A stretch of 64,000 nt of DNA from Paraburkholderia sediminicola (GTDB lineage Bacteria > Pseudomonadota > Gammaproteobacteria > Burkholderiales > Burkholderiaceae), in assembly GCF_902859805.1 (NCBI RefSeq), contig NZ_CADIKC010000010.1:1-64000 (forward strand), in the 5' to 3' direction. Each line of letters begins with the position of its first letter. The stretch's first letter is position 1. Positions 9,016-16,500 of this stretch are shown here, piece after piece. Made by a program: the position numbers and the translations under genes. The notes below the pieces were generated by a model. It saw nothing but the letters and a program-made list of their open reading frames with translations. It did not search any database and was not told where the DNA came from.

Positions 9016-9050
9016 AAGTCGCCGTGCCATAAGGCTCTGCGGCTTTTTTT
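9016..9050 (+). terminator. Rho-independent terminator of tRNA-Leu
   Basis: The stem AAGTCGC (9016-9022) pairs with GCGGCTT (9039-9045, one G-T pair) around a 16-base loop and runs into a T tract that ends at 9050. It lies 35 bp after the tRNA CCA end and points the same way. Confidence 0.75.
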
Positions 9051-9391
9051 GCGCCTGCGTGTTCCGGGGTTGTCGAAGTGCAGCTGGCCGTAAATGGTGG
9101 TTTTTTTTGGTGGTAACTATCTGTCCGAATCTTTGACGTCTCGATCGGGAAATACCACCATGGCGTCTACCGACAAACAAGTCAGAAATGCACGATTCAG
9201 ACCGGACGGTGCAGGTACCTGCGACGGACGGATGTCAAGGTCGTGCTGGTTGAGACGGACACGTCCAACCCCGATGTCATGAACGCTGTACACGATGAAA
9301 TCGAATGTGGGTCCTGTGATCTGGACGACGTGAGCAGCGGGATCGATTTCGTCAATTTCTGCGATTTGCACCGTTCTTTCCCTACCCTTTT

Positions 9392-9408
9392 GTAGGATAT
9401 CTACCCAT
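9392..9408 (+). promoter_or_regulatory. 17-bp regulon element, copy 1
   Basis: GTAGGATATCTACCCAT, one of seven similar elements in this locus, ends 65 bp before the first DUF2946-like gene. An upstream CCTAC (9381-9385) forms a dyad with the GTAGG. The stretch 8982-9473 otherwise holds only the tRNA terminator and no convincing gene. Confidence 0.65.
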
Positions 9409-9473
9409 CGGCGCTATCAAAAGCTTGCGCGACAATCGTCAACAACACACTAGCCGGTCGGTCCGTCAAAATC

Positions 9474-9749
9474 ATGCGTCACTTTTTCCATTCGAAAATT
9501 GGCGGCATTCTCAGATTGCTTGCAATCCCGATGGCAATCCTCGCACCGCCGGTCTCGCAAAGCCTTTCGAACGATCAACGTGTCGATCTGACCGCGGGCG
9601 CTTTCTGTTCGGCGCGAAATGACGCCGGTTTTCACTTACCCAACGAAGTATCTGTCCAGTCGATCCGGCCTCTTCCGGCTGATGGTATGCATAAAGAACG
9701 TGCTATACGGGCCCACTATCCGCTGTATAGAATCCGGAAAATTTTCTGA
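9474..9749 (+). CDS. Truncated or divergent DUF2946-like protein
   Basis: The 91-residue frame shares with the next gene product the pattern of a hydrophobic helix followed by APxVSQ and a single cysteine (ILRLLAIPMAILAPPVSQS ... AFCSA). After about residue 48 the similarity ends, and the His/Cys-rich segment and second hydrophobic region of the neighbour are missing. This looks like a duplicated DUF2946 gene that has decayed by a frameshift or deletion. It is the first frame after regulon element copy 1. Translation is uncertain. Confidence 0.45.
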   Translation: MRHFFHSKIGGILRLLAIPMAILAPPVSQSLSNDQRVDLTAGAFCSARNDAGFHLPNEVSVQSIRPLPADGMHKERAIRAHYPLYRIRKIF

Positions 9750-9754
9750 CTACC

Positions 9755-10120
9755 ATGAAGCTCGGCGCCCACAAACACTCTGTCGCATGGCTTGGCCTCA
9801 TCGCCATGTGGCTTGTGGTTTTTGCGCCGCTTGTGAGTCAGTTGCTCGTTGCGTCCCGTGCAGATGTGCCGGTCAGTGCCATTTGTTCGGCAGTCGAAAG
9901 TGATGTTCCCACTGCACACCATACTTCCCAGGATAAGCTTGCGGCGTGTGGATACTGCGATCTTGTCGCTCATCATGTAGCAGCGCTGAGCGTTCCTCCC
10001 GCCGGTTTCTTTGCAACGGTGCTGTTAGCGGTTGTGCAAGTATCGGCGCCGCCCCTGTTTGTCCCTCACGCCGCCGCGTTCCCATCTGGCCGGCCTCGCG
10101 ATCCTCCTGTCCTTTCCTGA
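9755..10120 (+). CDS. DUF2946 membrane protein with His/Cys cluster
   Basis: The 121-residue product has two hydrophobic segments (about 11-32 and 80-105) separated by a periplasmic loop with C44, H55, H56, C65, C68, H73 and H74. The layout (LGLIAMWLVVFAPLVSQ, then an ACGYCDLVAHH cluster) matches DUF2946 proteins, which often sit near copper or TonB genes; their biochemical role is not established. It is followed by a beta-barrel gene and a TlpA-like thioredoxin, so a part in copper or thiol handling in the envelope is a reasonable inference. Confidence 0.7.
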   Translation: MKLGAHKHSVAWLGLIAMWLVVFAPLVSQLLVASRADVPVSAICSAVESDVPTAHHTSQDKLAACGYCDLVAHHVAALSVPPAGFFATVLLAVVQVSAPPLFVPHAAAFPSGRPRDPPVLS

Positions 10121-10258
10121 TCGTCACCCTTGCCGACCGCAGCGTCAGCCTGCTTCGTAGCCCGGCCGTCGCGGCAGTCCGTCGCCCCAGGAAAACACGC
10201 ACATTCTTCCACCCGGGGAGGGTGGTTGACGAGCGTCCGCATCCAGCGGAGAGGAACC

Positions 10259-11317
10259 ATGTCTACCAACCAGAACGCGCTATTGCGCTGCACGCTGCCT
10301 TTCACCATGGCCGCGATCTTTCCCACTGCTGCTTACGCCTGCGCCACTTGCGGCTGCTCGTTGAGCACCGATGCCGCGATGGGCTATTCCGCCGCGCCGG
10401 GTTGGCGAATCAACATCGAATACGATTTCATCAACCAGAACCAACTGCGCAGCGGTACCGGTTCAGTGTCGAACACCCAGCCCGCCGGTATCAATGACGC
10501 CGGTGGCAGCCAGGAGGTGGAGCGCCAGACGATCAATCGATACGTCAATCTCAGCATCAGCTATAGCCCCGGCGCGAGCTGGAACTTCAGTGCGCTCATT
10601 CCTTATATTTACCGTAGCCACACGACGTTCGGCAACGCGACGATGGACCAGCTCACACCCGACAATGTGAGCGGCGCAACCAGCAAAGGCCTGGGCGATA
10701 TCAAGCTCATCGCCAGCTATCAGGGTTTTCTGCCAACGCACAATCTTGGCTTGCAGCTTGGTGTCAAGTTACCGACTGGCCGGTACGGTGGTCAGAACGT
10801 CAATACGGGTGCAACCGTTGGGCACAATCCAGTGTTCTTCTCGAACGGCCCCAATGCAGCCGCAGGCCAGGCGCTCGACACCAGCTTGCAGCCCGGCACC
10901 GGCAGTACGGACCTGATTGTCGGCGCCTACTATTACCAGGCGATCAGCCAGAACTTCGACGCGTTTATCAACGGGCAATTCCAGTCCGCAATCGTGGAAA
11001 ATCTCGATCACGTCGGCGCGACATACCGCCCTGGGAATCTGGCCAGTTTGAGTGTGGGACTGCGCTATGAGGCGAACCCGAAGTGGGTTCCGCAGTTGCA
11101 GATCAACGTGACCCGCAAGAGCCACGACCAGGGCACGCTCGCGGATACCGCGAATACAGCGGGAACGGTCGTTTATGTCAGCCCCGGCATTACCGTGAAC
11201 GTATGGAAAAACCTCGAGGTGTATGGCTTCGTGCAGCGCGCGATTTACAGCAAGCTCGACGGCTATCAGTTGTTTCCACGCTGGAGCGCTAACGTGGGGA
11301 TGAGCTATGCGTTCTGA
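10259..11317 (+). CDS. Outer-membrane beta-barrel protein with N-terminal CATCGCS cluster
   Basis: The ATG at 10259 has an AGAGGAA site 4-10 bases upstream; the open frame upstream of it is not protein-like. A signal peptide ends near AAYA, so the mature 325-residue protein would begin with C28-A-T-C31-G-C33. The rest is rich in alternating polar/aromatic strands and ends in an aromatic residue (GMSYAF), as expected of an outer-membrane barrel of the phenol-degradation MetA/transporter type. The mature N-terminal CxxCxC could bind a metal. It overlaps the TlpA-like gene by 11 bp, so the two are co-translated. Confidence 0.75.
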   Translation: MSTNQNALLRCTLPFTMAAIFPTAAYACATCGCSLSTDAAMGYSAAPGWRINIEYDFINQNQLRSGTGSVSNTQPAGINDAGGSQEVERQTINRYVNLSISYSPGASWNFSALIPYIYRSHTTFGNATMDQLTPDNVSGATSKGLGDIKLIASYQGFLPTHNLGLQLGVKLPTGRYGGQNVNTGATVGHNPVFFSNGPNAAAGQALDTSLQPGTGSTDLIVGAYYYQAISQNFDAFINGQFQSAIVENLDHVGATYRPGNLASLSVGLRYEANPKWVPQLQINVTRKSHDQGTLADTANTAGTVVYVSPGITVNVWKNLEVYGFVQRAIYSKLDGYQLFPRWSANVGMSYAF

Positions 11318-11888
11318 CGTATCGCGAGCGCCGCTGGCGCACACAGACTCCGCATTCGCGACATCGACCGCGCGGCGGGCGTGGTTGCGTGCGGTGCTTG
11401 CATTGTCTCTGGGTGTGAGCGGGTTGGGCCGGTTCTCGACGACCTGCGCTGCCACGCTGGCCGTCGGTCAACCCGCACCGCCGCTCGTCCTTCATACGCT
11501 GGATGGCCGGAACATCAGCACCGCCGATCTGCTCGGCAAGGTGATCGTTCTGACGTTCTGGGCTACCTGGTGTGAGCCGTGCCGTGACGAACTGCCTCTT
11601 TTGTCCGCCTACGCCGCACGCAATGCAGATCGAGGGCTGCAAGTGCTCGGGTTCAGTCTGGATGGAGCCGGCGATCTGTCTGCGGTTCGCGAGGTTGCAG
11701 CGAGCTTGAGCTTTCCAGTGGGTCTGCTGGGCAGCGCCTGGGCTGGCGATTATGGGCGCATGTGGCGCATTCCAGTGAGCTTCACGATTGGACGTACGGG
11801 TCTCCTGGTGGACAACGGGTGGGACGACACATATCCCGTCTGGACATCTGAGCGTCTGCAACGCGTTATCACGCCACTTTTGAGGTAA
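11307..11888 (+). CDS. TlpA/ResA-like thiol-disulfide oxidoreductase
   Basis: A 193-residue exported thioredoxin-fold protein: basic, twin-arginine-containing N-terminus with a hydrophobic stretch to about residue 49, then AhpC/TSA-Redoxin domain (VGQPAPPLVLHTLDG) with the active site W88-C89-E-P-C92 and a cis-Pro loop (RIPVSFTI). Proteins of this type reduce cysteines of apocytochromes or of Sco/CuA copper sites. Its start lies inside the barrel gene, so it is coupled to it. In this locus it may keep the copper- or haem-binding cysteines of partner proteins reduced. Confidence 0.85.
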   Translation: MRSDVSRAPLAHTDSAFATSTARRAWLRAVLALSLGVSGLGRFSTTCAATLAVGQPAPPLVLHTLDGRNISTADLLGKVIVLTFWATWCEPCRDELPLLSAYAARNADRGLQVLGFSLDGAGDLSAVREVAASLSFPVGLLGSAWAGDYGRMWRIPVSFTIGRTGLLVDNGWDDTYPVWTSERLQRVITPLLR

Positions 11889-12006
11889 TGGATGCGTGAG
11901 TGACGAATGCGAAGAGGAAGCACCGCCCGGACGTTCCCGGTGGCGAGCGTTGTTGCCATGACTCTGCACGCCGCGGTGTATGGTTCGACGTTTTCGAGCG
12001 TGTCTG

Positions 12007-12858
12007 TCAGAGCCTCTCGAGAACTTCAAGAAAAAGCAATATGCCGATGAAGAAGCCAATCCATCTTACCGTGGTCATGAGGGCGGAGAGCTTGAGGGCC
12101 AGTGAGTTCACCGCGTCCGCGACAGGGTTCGCCGTTAATTCATCACCGCGGCCGCCATTCACCGTCGCGGTACGCAATTGAGCGGCTGCGAGGTCGATAC
12201 GAAGGTGGGTGACGTAGCCCATTGCGATTTCCGGACATTCAATTGCGCCGTCGCTCTTGTTGGGCCTAAGAAAAAGGTTCGGCTCGCGCTGAAGGTCAGC
12301 TATTGCACTTTCAGCTGTGTAGAGGTGCCGCAGCGCCAGTCCCAACTCGACTGCGCCAAACTGGCCATCGGACATCGCCTTCGAAAGCGCATGTATACAG
12401 GCCTCGGGAATGTGGCAGGCGAGCCACCACTGATCGGGTTCGCCGGTCTCGGCGTCGGCCCGATTGGCGCCGAGACGGGCAGTACCGAGCGGCACGTCGG
12501 CAAACGAAATGCCGAGTTCGTCTTCCAACTCGCGCAGACCTAACCGGTCAGCCCTGCTGACGTCGCGTGCCTCGAAGGACACCTCGACGGTGCGCATCGC
12601 GTGTCCAGCGTCGCCAATGATCGACAGCTCCTGGCCATCGAGACGCGCCACTCCGTGCAGCGACGTGGAAAGTGTGGGCTGTTTGTCTGCGTCCAGAGGT
12701 TCTGCGAGCTGCTGCGTCACATGAAGCTGTTCCAACCTCAACCACATTGACCTGGCCGGAAAATACGTCTGTTTCTCGCCATCCAACCCAACATGTTCGA
12801 GCGTGTGATTCTTCCGCTCAATTAATTGCGTCGCGACGTTTTTCTCCAAAAACTCCAT
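12007..12858 (-). CDS. Uncharacterised protein with C-terminal membrane anchor
   Basis: The 283-residue frame starts at the ATG at 12858, preceded by GGGGAG; 9 further upstream codons belong to a weaker start. The body is hydrophilic and acidic with a few basic segments, and only the last 25 residues (VRWIGFFIGILLFLEVLERL) form a membrane helix. No signal peptide or catalytic motif is seen and I do not recognise the family. It is divergent from the multicopper-oxidase operon and shares its intergenic region, which holds two regulon elements. Confidence 0.65.
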   Translation of the reverse strand: MEFLEKNVATQLIERKNHTLEHVGLDGEKQTYFPARSMWLRLEQLHVTQQLAEPLDADKQPTLSTSLHGVARLDGQELSIIGDAGHAMRTVEVSFEARDVSRADRLGLRELEDELGISFADVPLGTARLGANRADAETGEPDQWWLACHIPEACIHALSKAMSDGQFGAVELGLALRHLYTAESAIADLQREPNLFLRPNKSDGAIECPEIAMGYVTHLRIDLAAAQLRTATVNGGRGDELTANPVADAVNSLALKLSALMTTVRWIGFFIGILLFLEVLERL

Positions 12859-12981
12859 GGCGCTCCCCACTCGTGATTGCGTCAAACCCTTGGGCGATCA
12901 AGGACAAGGGTGTGGGTATTGCCCGCCTGAGCGCATGGTCAAAGCGCCGACGGTCGCATATTGCAATGCAGCATGCCGATG

Positions 12982-12998
12982 GTAGGAATTCTACCCAT
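12982..12998 (+). promoter_or_regulatory. 17-bp regulon element, copy 2
   Basis: GTAGGAATTCTACCCAT lies in the 396-bp divergent region 12859-13254. It is nearly palindromic (GTAG-N5-CTAC), so it could serve either the leftward gene, whose ATG is 123 bp away, or the rightward oxidase operon. Confidence 0.6.
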
Positions 12999-13109
12999 CC
13001 GAACGTTTGGTGGATATTAGGAATAGCACACATAAATTGCAATTTGTTTCTGGGCCCACTCTAGCCAGCCAGATCTGAAGAACGTCGCTGGGTTTGCCCT
13101 ACTGCAAGT

Positions 13110-13126
13110 GTAGGGGGGTGACCCAT
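13110..13126 (+). promoter_or_regulatory. 17-bp regulon element, copy 3
   Basis: GTAGGGGGGTGACCCAT, 128 bp before the first multicopper-oxidase start. CCCTACTGCAA immediately upstream pairs with the GTAGG as a short dyad, the same arrangement as copy 4 before the Cyc2-like gene. Confidence 0.65.
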
Positions 13127-13254
13127 CCCAGGCTACGTCGCTCTTGTTCAGAATCCAGATACGGACTGATGTAACGACGTAACCAGTCCGCATTCGCAGT
13201 AGAGCATGACGCCCGGCGTGTATCGCGCCGGCTGACCCCTGGGACGGAGGTCAT

Positions 13255-14820
13255 ATGTTCAGTACCCGCGCTTATCGCAGCAGTGTTGCCGCGCTGCTGT
13301 TCCTGCTATTTGCAGTGCCCTCGTTCGGCCAGTCGTTCCGGGTGCAATGCCCGCCAACCACGCCGGCGCATCCGACGGCGCTGCCGCCCGGTACAGGAGA
13401 GCCCGCCTACACCGGGCCGTCCTACACTGGACAGACCTCCACGTCGACCGGTGTCGTCAACGGCGCGATCAAGTGCCAGCAGATCTCTGGCGGTGATGGT
13501 TACGCGACGATGGCGAACGGCGTGCAGACGTACCTGTTCGCTTTCGGCCCGTTGTCCGGGCTGGCCGACATCAAGGCGGGCCTTCCGGGCACCGAGTTTG
13601 CCTCGGTGTTCAACACCGTCGGCGACCCAAGGTCGGACCCGACCTACAACGGCGCGGTCGGCCTCGTGCCTGATCCGGAATCGGTGCCTCCGGGCCAGCT
13701 GACCGGCCACGTCGATCCACGACCGATCATGGATATCGGTGTGATGAACGGCAACGAGCCGGCGCCGACGATGGCGATCGACGAGGACGACGAGTTCTTC
13801 CTCACGCTGACGAACGTCGGGATGATCATGCGCCCCGATCTGTTCGAGCGGCACACGGTGCACTTCCACGGCTATCCGAACGCGTCGTCGTTCTATGACG
13901 GCGTACCGGACGCGTCGGTGGCGATCAACATTGGCGCGAGCTTCACGTACTACTATCTCGCGCCGGATGCCGGCACTTACTTCTGGCACTGCCACATCAC
14001 GCCGCCAGAACACCTGCAGATGGGCATGGTCGGCCAGATCTTCGTGCGGCCACGCCAGAACCGCGTCCCCGGCGGTGCATCGTTGTATAGCTCGCTGCTG
14101 CTGCAGCAAAAGGATCTGCGTACGGCGTGCGGCAACGACATTCTGTGCACGACACCGTTGCCGCCTGCGAACGGCGTGCTCCACGTAAACAACAAGAGCA
14201 ACACGCCGACGCTGTATGCGTACAACGACGGCGACGGTTCGACCGCCTACGACGTCGAGTATCCGGTGCAGATACACGGCTTCGATCCGAACTTCCACTT
14301 CATTGGCATGACGTTCAATCCGGAGCCGTTCACCGACATGAAGGACAAGCTCTTCATGTTAAATGGACGCAGCTATCCGGACACCGTGAATCCGAACCCG
14401 TTGTCGACTCAGGTAGCTGACGGTACGCCGCATTTTTCGCAACCGCTGCCGACGCTGATCAACATTCCGGCTGGTGGCAGGGCGCTGCTGCGGATCTCGG
14501 ACCTGGACGTCACCGAGTATCAGACGCTGGCGTCGCTTGGCATTCCGATGCACGTGGTCGGTATTAATGCCCGCTTGCTGCGCGACATGTCCGGCAACGA
14601 TATGACCTACAACACGAACTCGATCACGCTGGGTGGTGGCGAATCGATCGACGTGATCCTCGACGCCAGCGACACGACGAAATATAAGCCGGGTGCGATC
14701 TTTTACCTGTACACCCCGAATCTCGACCACCTGGCCAACGACCAGGAAAACTTCGGCGGCTTGATGACTGAGGTCCACATCTGCAACGCAGTGGACCCGG
14801 CCAAGAAGTCCTGCACCTAG
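13255..14820 (+). CDS. Secreted multicopper oxidase subunit carrying copper motifs A and D
   Basis: A 521-residue precursor with a signal peptide ending near SFGQ (about residue 26) and a GGAGG ribosome site. Domain 1 (about 60-275) is a cupredoxin with H200-T-V-H203-F-H205-G (type 2/3 ligands) and H245-C246-H247...H253...M256/M258, the type 1 and type 3 site. Domain 2 (about 300-515; MLNGRSYPDT, GGGESIDVIL) keeps the cupredoxin fold signature but has no copper ligand set. The other two classical motifs are absent here and are found in the next gene, so this chain alone cannot build the trinuclear centre. A role as an oxidase subunit, probably extracellular or periplasmic, is inferred. Confidence 0.85.
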   Translation: MFSTRAYRSSVAALLFLLFAVPSFGQSFRVQCPPTTPAHPTALPPGTGEPAYTGPSYTGQTSTSTGVVNGAIKCQQISGGDGYATMANGVQTYLFAFGPLSGLADIKAGLPGTEFASVFNTVGDPRSDPTYNGAVGLVPDPESVPPGQLTGHVDPRPIMDIGVMNGNEPAPTMAIDEDDEFFLTLTNVGMIMRPDLFERHTVHFHGYPNASSFYDGVPDASVAINIGASFTYYYLAPDAGTYFWHCHITPPEHLQMGMVGQIFVRPRQNRVPGGASLYSSLLLQQKDLRTACGNDILCTTPLPPANGVLHVNNKSNTPTLYAYNDGDGSTAYDVEYPVQIHGFDPNFHFIGMTFNPEPFTDMKDKLFMLNGRSYPDTVNPNPLSTQVADGTPHFSQPLPTLINIPAGGRALLRISDLDVTEYQTLASLGIPMHVVGINARLLRDMSGNDMTYNTNSITLGGGESIDVILDASDTTKYKPGAIFYLYTPNLDHLANDQENFGGLMTEVHICNAVDPAKKSCT

Positions 14821-14830
14821 GAGAAGAGCC

Positions 14831-16483
14831 GTGGGACACATCAATCACAACACATGGATCGCCACGCTCGCGCGCCTTGGGCGGCTTGCACGGTTCGGCG
14901 CGGCGATGCTCGCCACGCTCGTCTGCATGCACGCGCAAGCCGCCGCGCCTGGCATCACGGGGACGCATTTCGACCTGAGTGCGGAGGCGAACCGCATCAC
15001 GCAGCCCGACGGCGCGAGCGTTTATTCGTGGGGTTACGGATGCCGCACGGCGCCGGCCGGCTTTTCTCCGTCCACGATCGCGGGCGCGAACTGTCCGAGC
15101 ATGCAGATTCCCGGTCCGACGCTGATCGTGAAGCAGGGCGATGTCGTCACGGTGACGCTCACCAATAACCTGCCGGCGGCTGCGGGCAACACGTCGATCC
15201 TCTTTCCGGGATTCCAGGTCTGCGCCGCGGCACTGAACCCCGACGGGTCCTGTCCTGGCACGCTCACCGGCTCGCCGGGATTGCTGACCCGCGAGGCCGC
15301 CCACGGCAGCACGGTAACGTATAGCTTCGTCGCGGCAACGCCTGGCACGCATGCCTACTACAGCGGTACGCAGGGCGATCTGCAGATCGAGATGGGTCTG
15401 TATGGCGCGATCATCGTTTTGCCGACCTCTTCACCCGGCACGGTTGCGGTGCCTACTGGTTGCCGCGCGGTCGCGGCGACGCTGCCGGATGGGCAACCCG
15501 ACTTCCGCAATGCCGGCGCGGCTTATAACCACAGCGCCGCCTGCTACGACCGTGAGTATCTTTTTCAGTTCTCCGAAATTGATCCGCGTATCCATGCGCA
15601 GGCTGAACAGCAGGCGGCGAACGCGTGCACGGCGCCGAACGGCTGCATGACCGTGGAGACGGAGCCCTACCACCCGGCCTATTTCATGGTCAACGGGCGC
15701 TCGATGCCGGACGACATGGACCCGAACTACGCAGTGCAGTATCCGCATCAGCCCTACAACGGCAATCCGCACATGCATCCGGGTGAACTGGTGCTGTTGC
15801 GGATCATAGGCACCGGCCGCTGGCAGCATCCGTTCCACGAGCACGGTAACCACGTGCGGGTACTTGCGCGCGATGGAAACATGCTGCTCAGCAAGACGGA
15901 CCCGACCAAGGTGGCCGGACCGCTGCTATTCACGACGACCACGACGCCTGGTCTCACGATGGACGGAATTTTCTACTGGACAGGCAAGGGTCTGAACTGG
16001 GACGTCTATGGGCATAAGCCAGGGGACCTTTACACCGATACCGACCCGAAATACGCGGCTTACGTCGGCAAGCCAGTCGTCTGCATCCCGGACGCGAATG
16101 GCTATTACACGGCCGACCCGCACGCGCCGAACTACTACGAGTGGTGTGCCGATCACGGCAAGGCGCTCGAAGCGCACCCGTTCGGCAACGTGGGTAGCGG
16201 CGGGCCGGTCACCCTGCCGGACTCGCACGTGCTGACCAACGGCTTCTGGTATGGCGGCAGTCCTTATCTCGGACCTGACGCGACCATACGCGCCACTGCG
16301 CCCACCGGGACCACGCCGCCGAGCGGGACGGTCGTGAATCCACCAGCAACAGAAGCAGGCTTTGCCTTCATGTGGCACTCGCATAACGAGCGCGAGATCA
16401 CCACGAACAACATCTTCCCAGGCGGAATGATGATGATGATGCTCGTCGATCCACAGGTTTTCCTGATTGACGAATCCAATTAG
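14831..16483 (+). CDS. Secreted multicopper oxidase subunit carrying copper motifs C and B
   Basis: A 550-residue precursor starting at GTG 14831; its AGGAG site overlaps the previous stop codon. The signal peptide ends near HAQA (about 38). Domain 1 (about 40-200) is cupredoxin-like but its ligand loop reads GTH174AYYSG...GLYGAII with the copper histidines missing. The C-terminal part (about 270-545) has H333-P-F-H336-E-H338-G-N-H341, matching the HPxHxHGH motif, and W515-H516-S517-H518-N-E, matching the WHSH motif. These complement the motifs of the preceding gene exactly. A methionine run (MMMMML) follows the last site. The two chains probably assemble into one oxidase. Confidence 0.85.
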   Translation: MGHINHNTWIATLARLGRLARFGAAMLATLVCMHAQAAAPGITGTHFDLSAEANRITQPDGASVYSWGYGCRTAPAGFSPSTIAGANCPSMQIPGPTLIVKQGDVVTVTLTNNLPAAAGNTSILFPGFQVCAAALNPDGSCPGTLTGSPGLLTREAAHGSTVTYSFVAATPGTHAYYSGTQGDLQIEMGLYGAIIVLPTSSPGTVAVPTGCRAVAATLPDGQPDFRNAGAAYNHSAACYDREYLFQFSEIDPRIHAQAEQQAANACTAPNGCMTVETEPYHPAYFMVNGRSMPDDMDPNYAVQYPHQPYNGNPHMHPGELVLLRIIGTGRWQHPFHEHGNHVRVLARDGNMLLSKTDPTKVAGPLLFTTTTTPGLTMDGIFYWTGKGLNWDVYGHKPGDLYTDTDPKYAAYVGKPVVCIPDANGYYTADPHAPNYYEWCADHGKALEAHPFGNVGSGGPVTLPDSHVLTNGFWYGGSPYLGPDATIRATAPTGTTPPSGTVVNPPATEAGFAFMWHSHNEREITTNNIFPGGMMMMMLVDPQVFLIDESN

Positions 16484-16500
16484 AGGCGGGGAGAAGCGCG

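Noticed and set aside
9117..9371. 84-codon minus-strand frame with GTG start
   Set aside because: Composition is not clearly wrong, but there is no good ribosome site, no motif and no neighbour that explains it; evidence was too thin to list as a gene.
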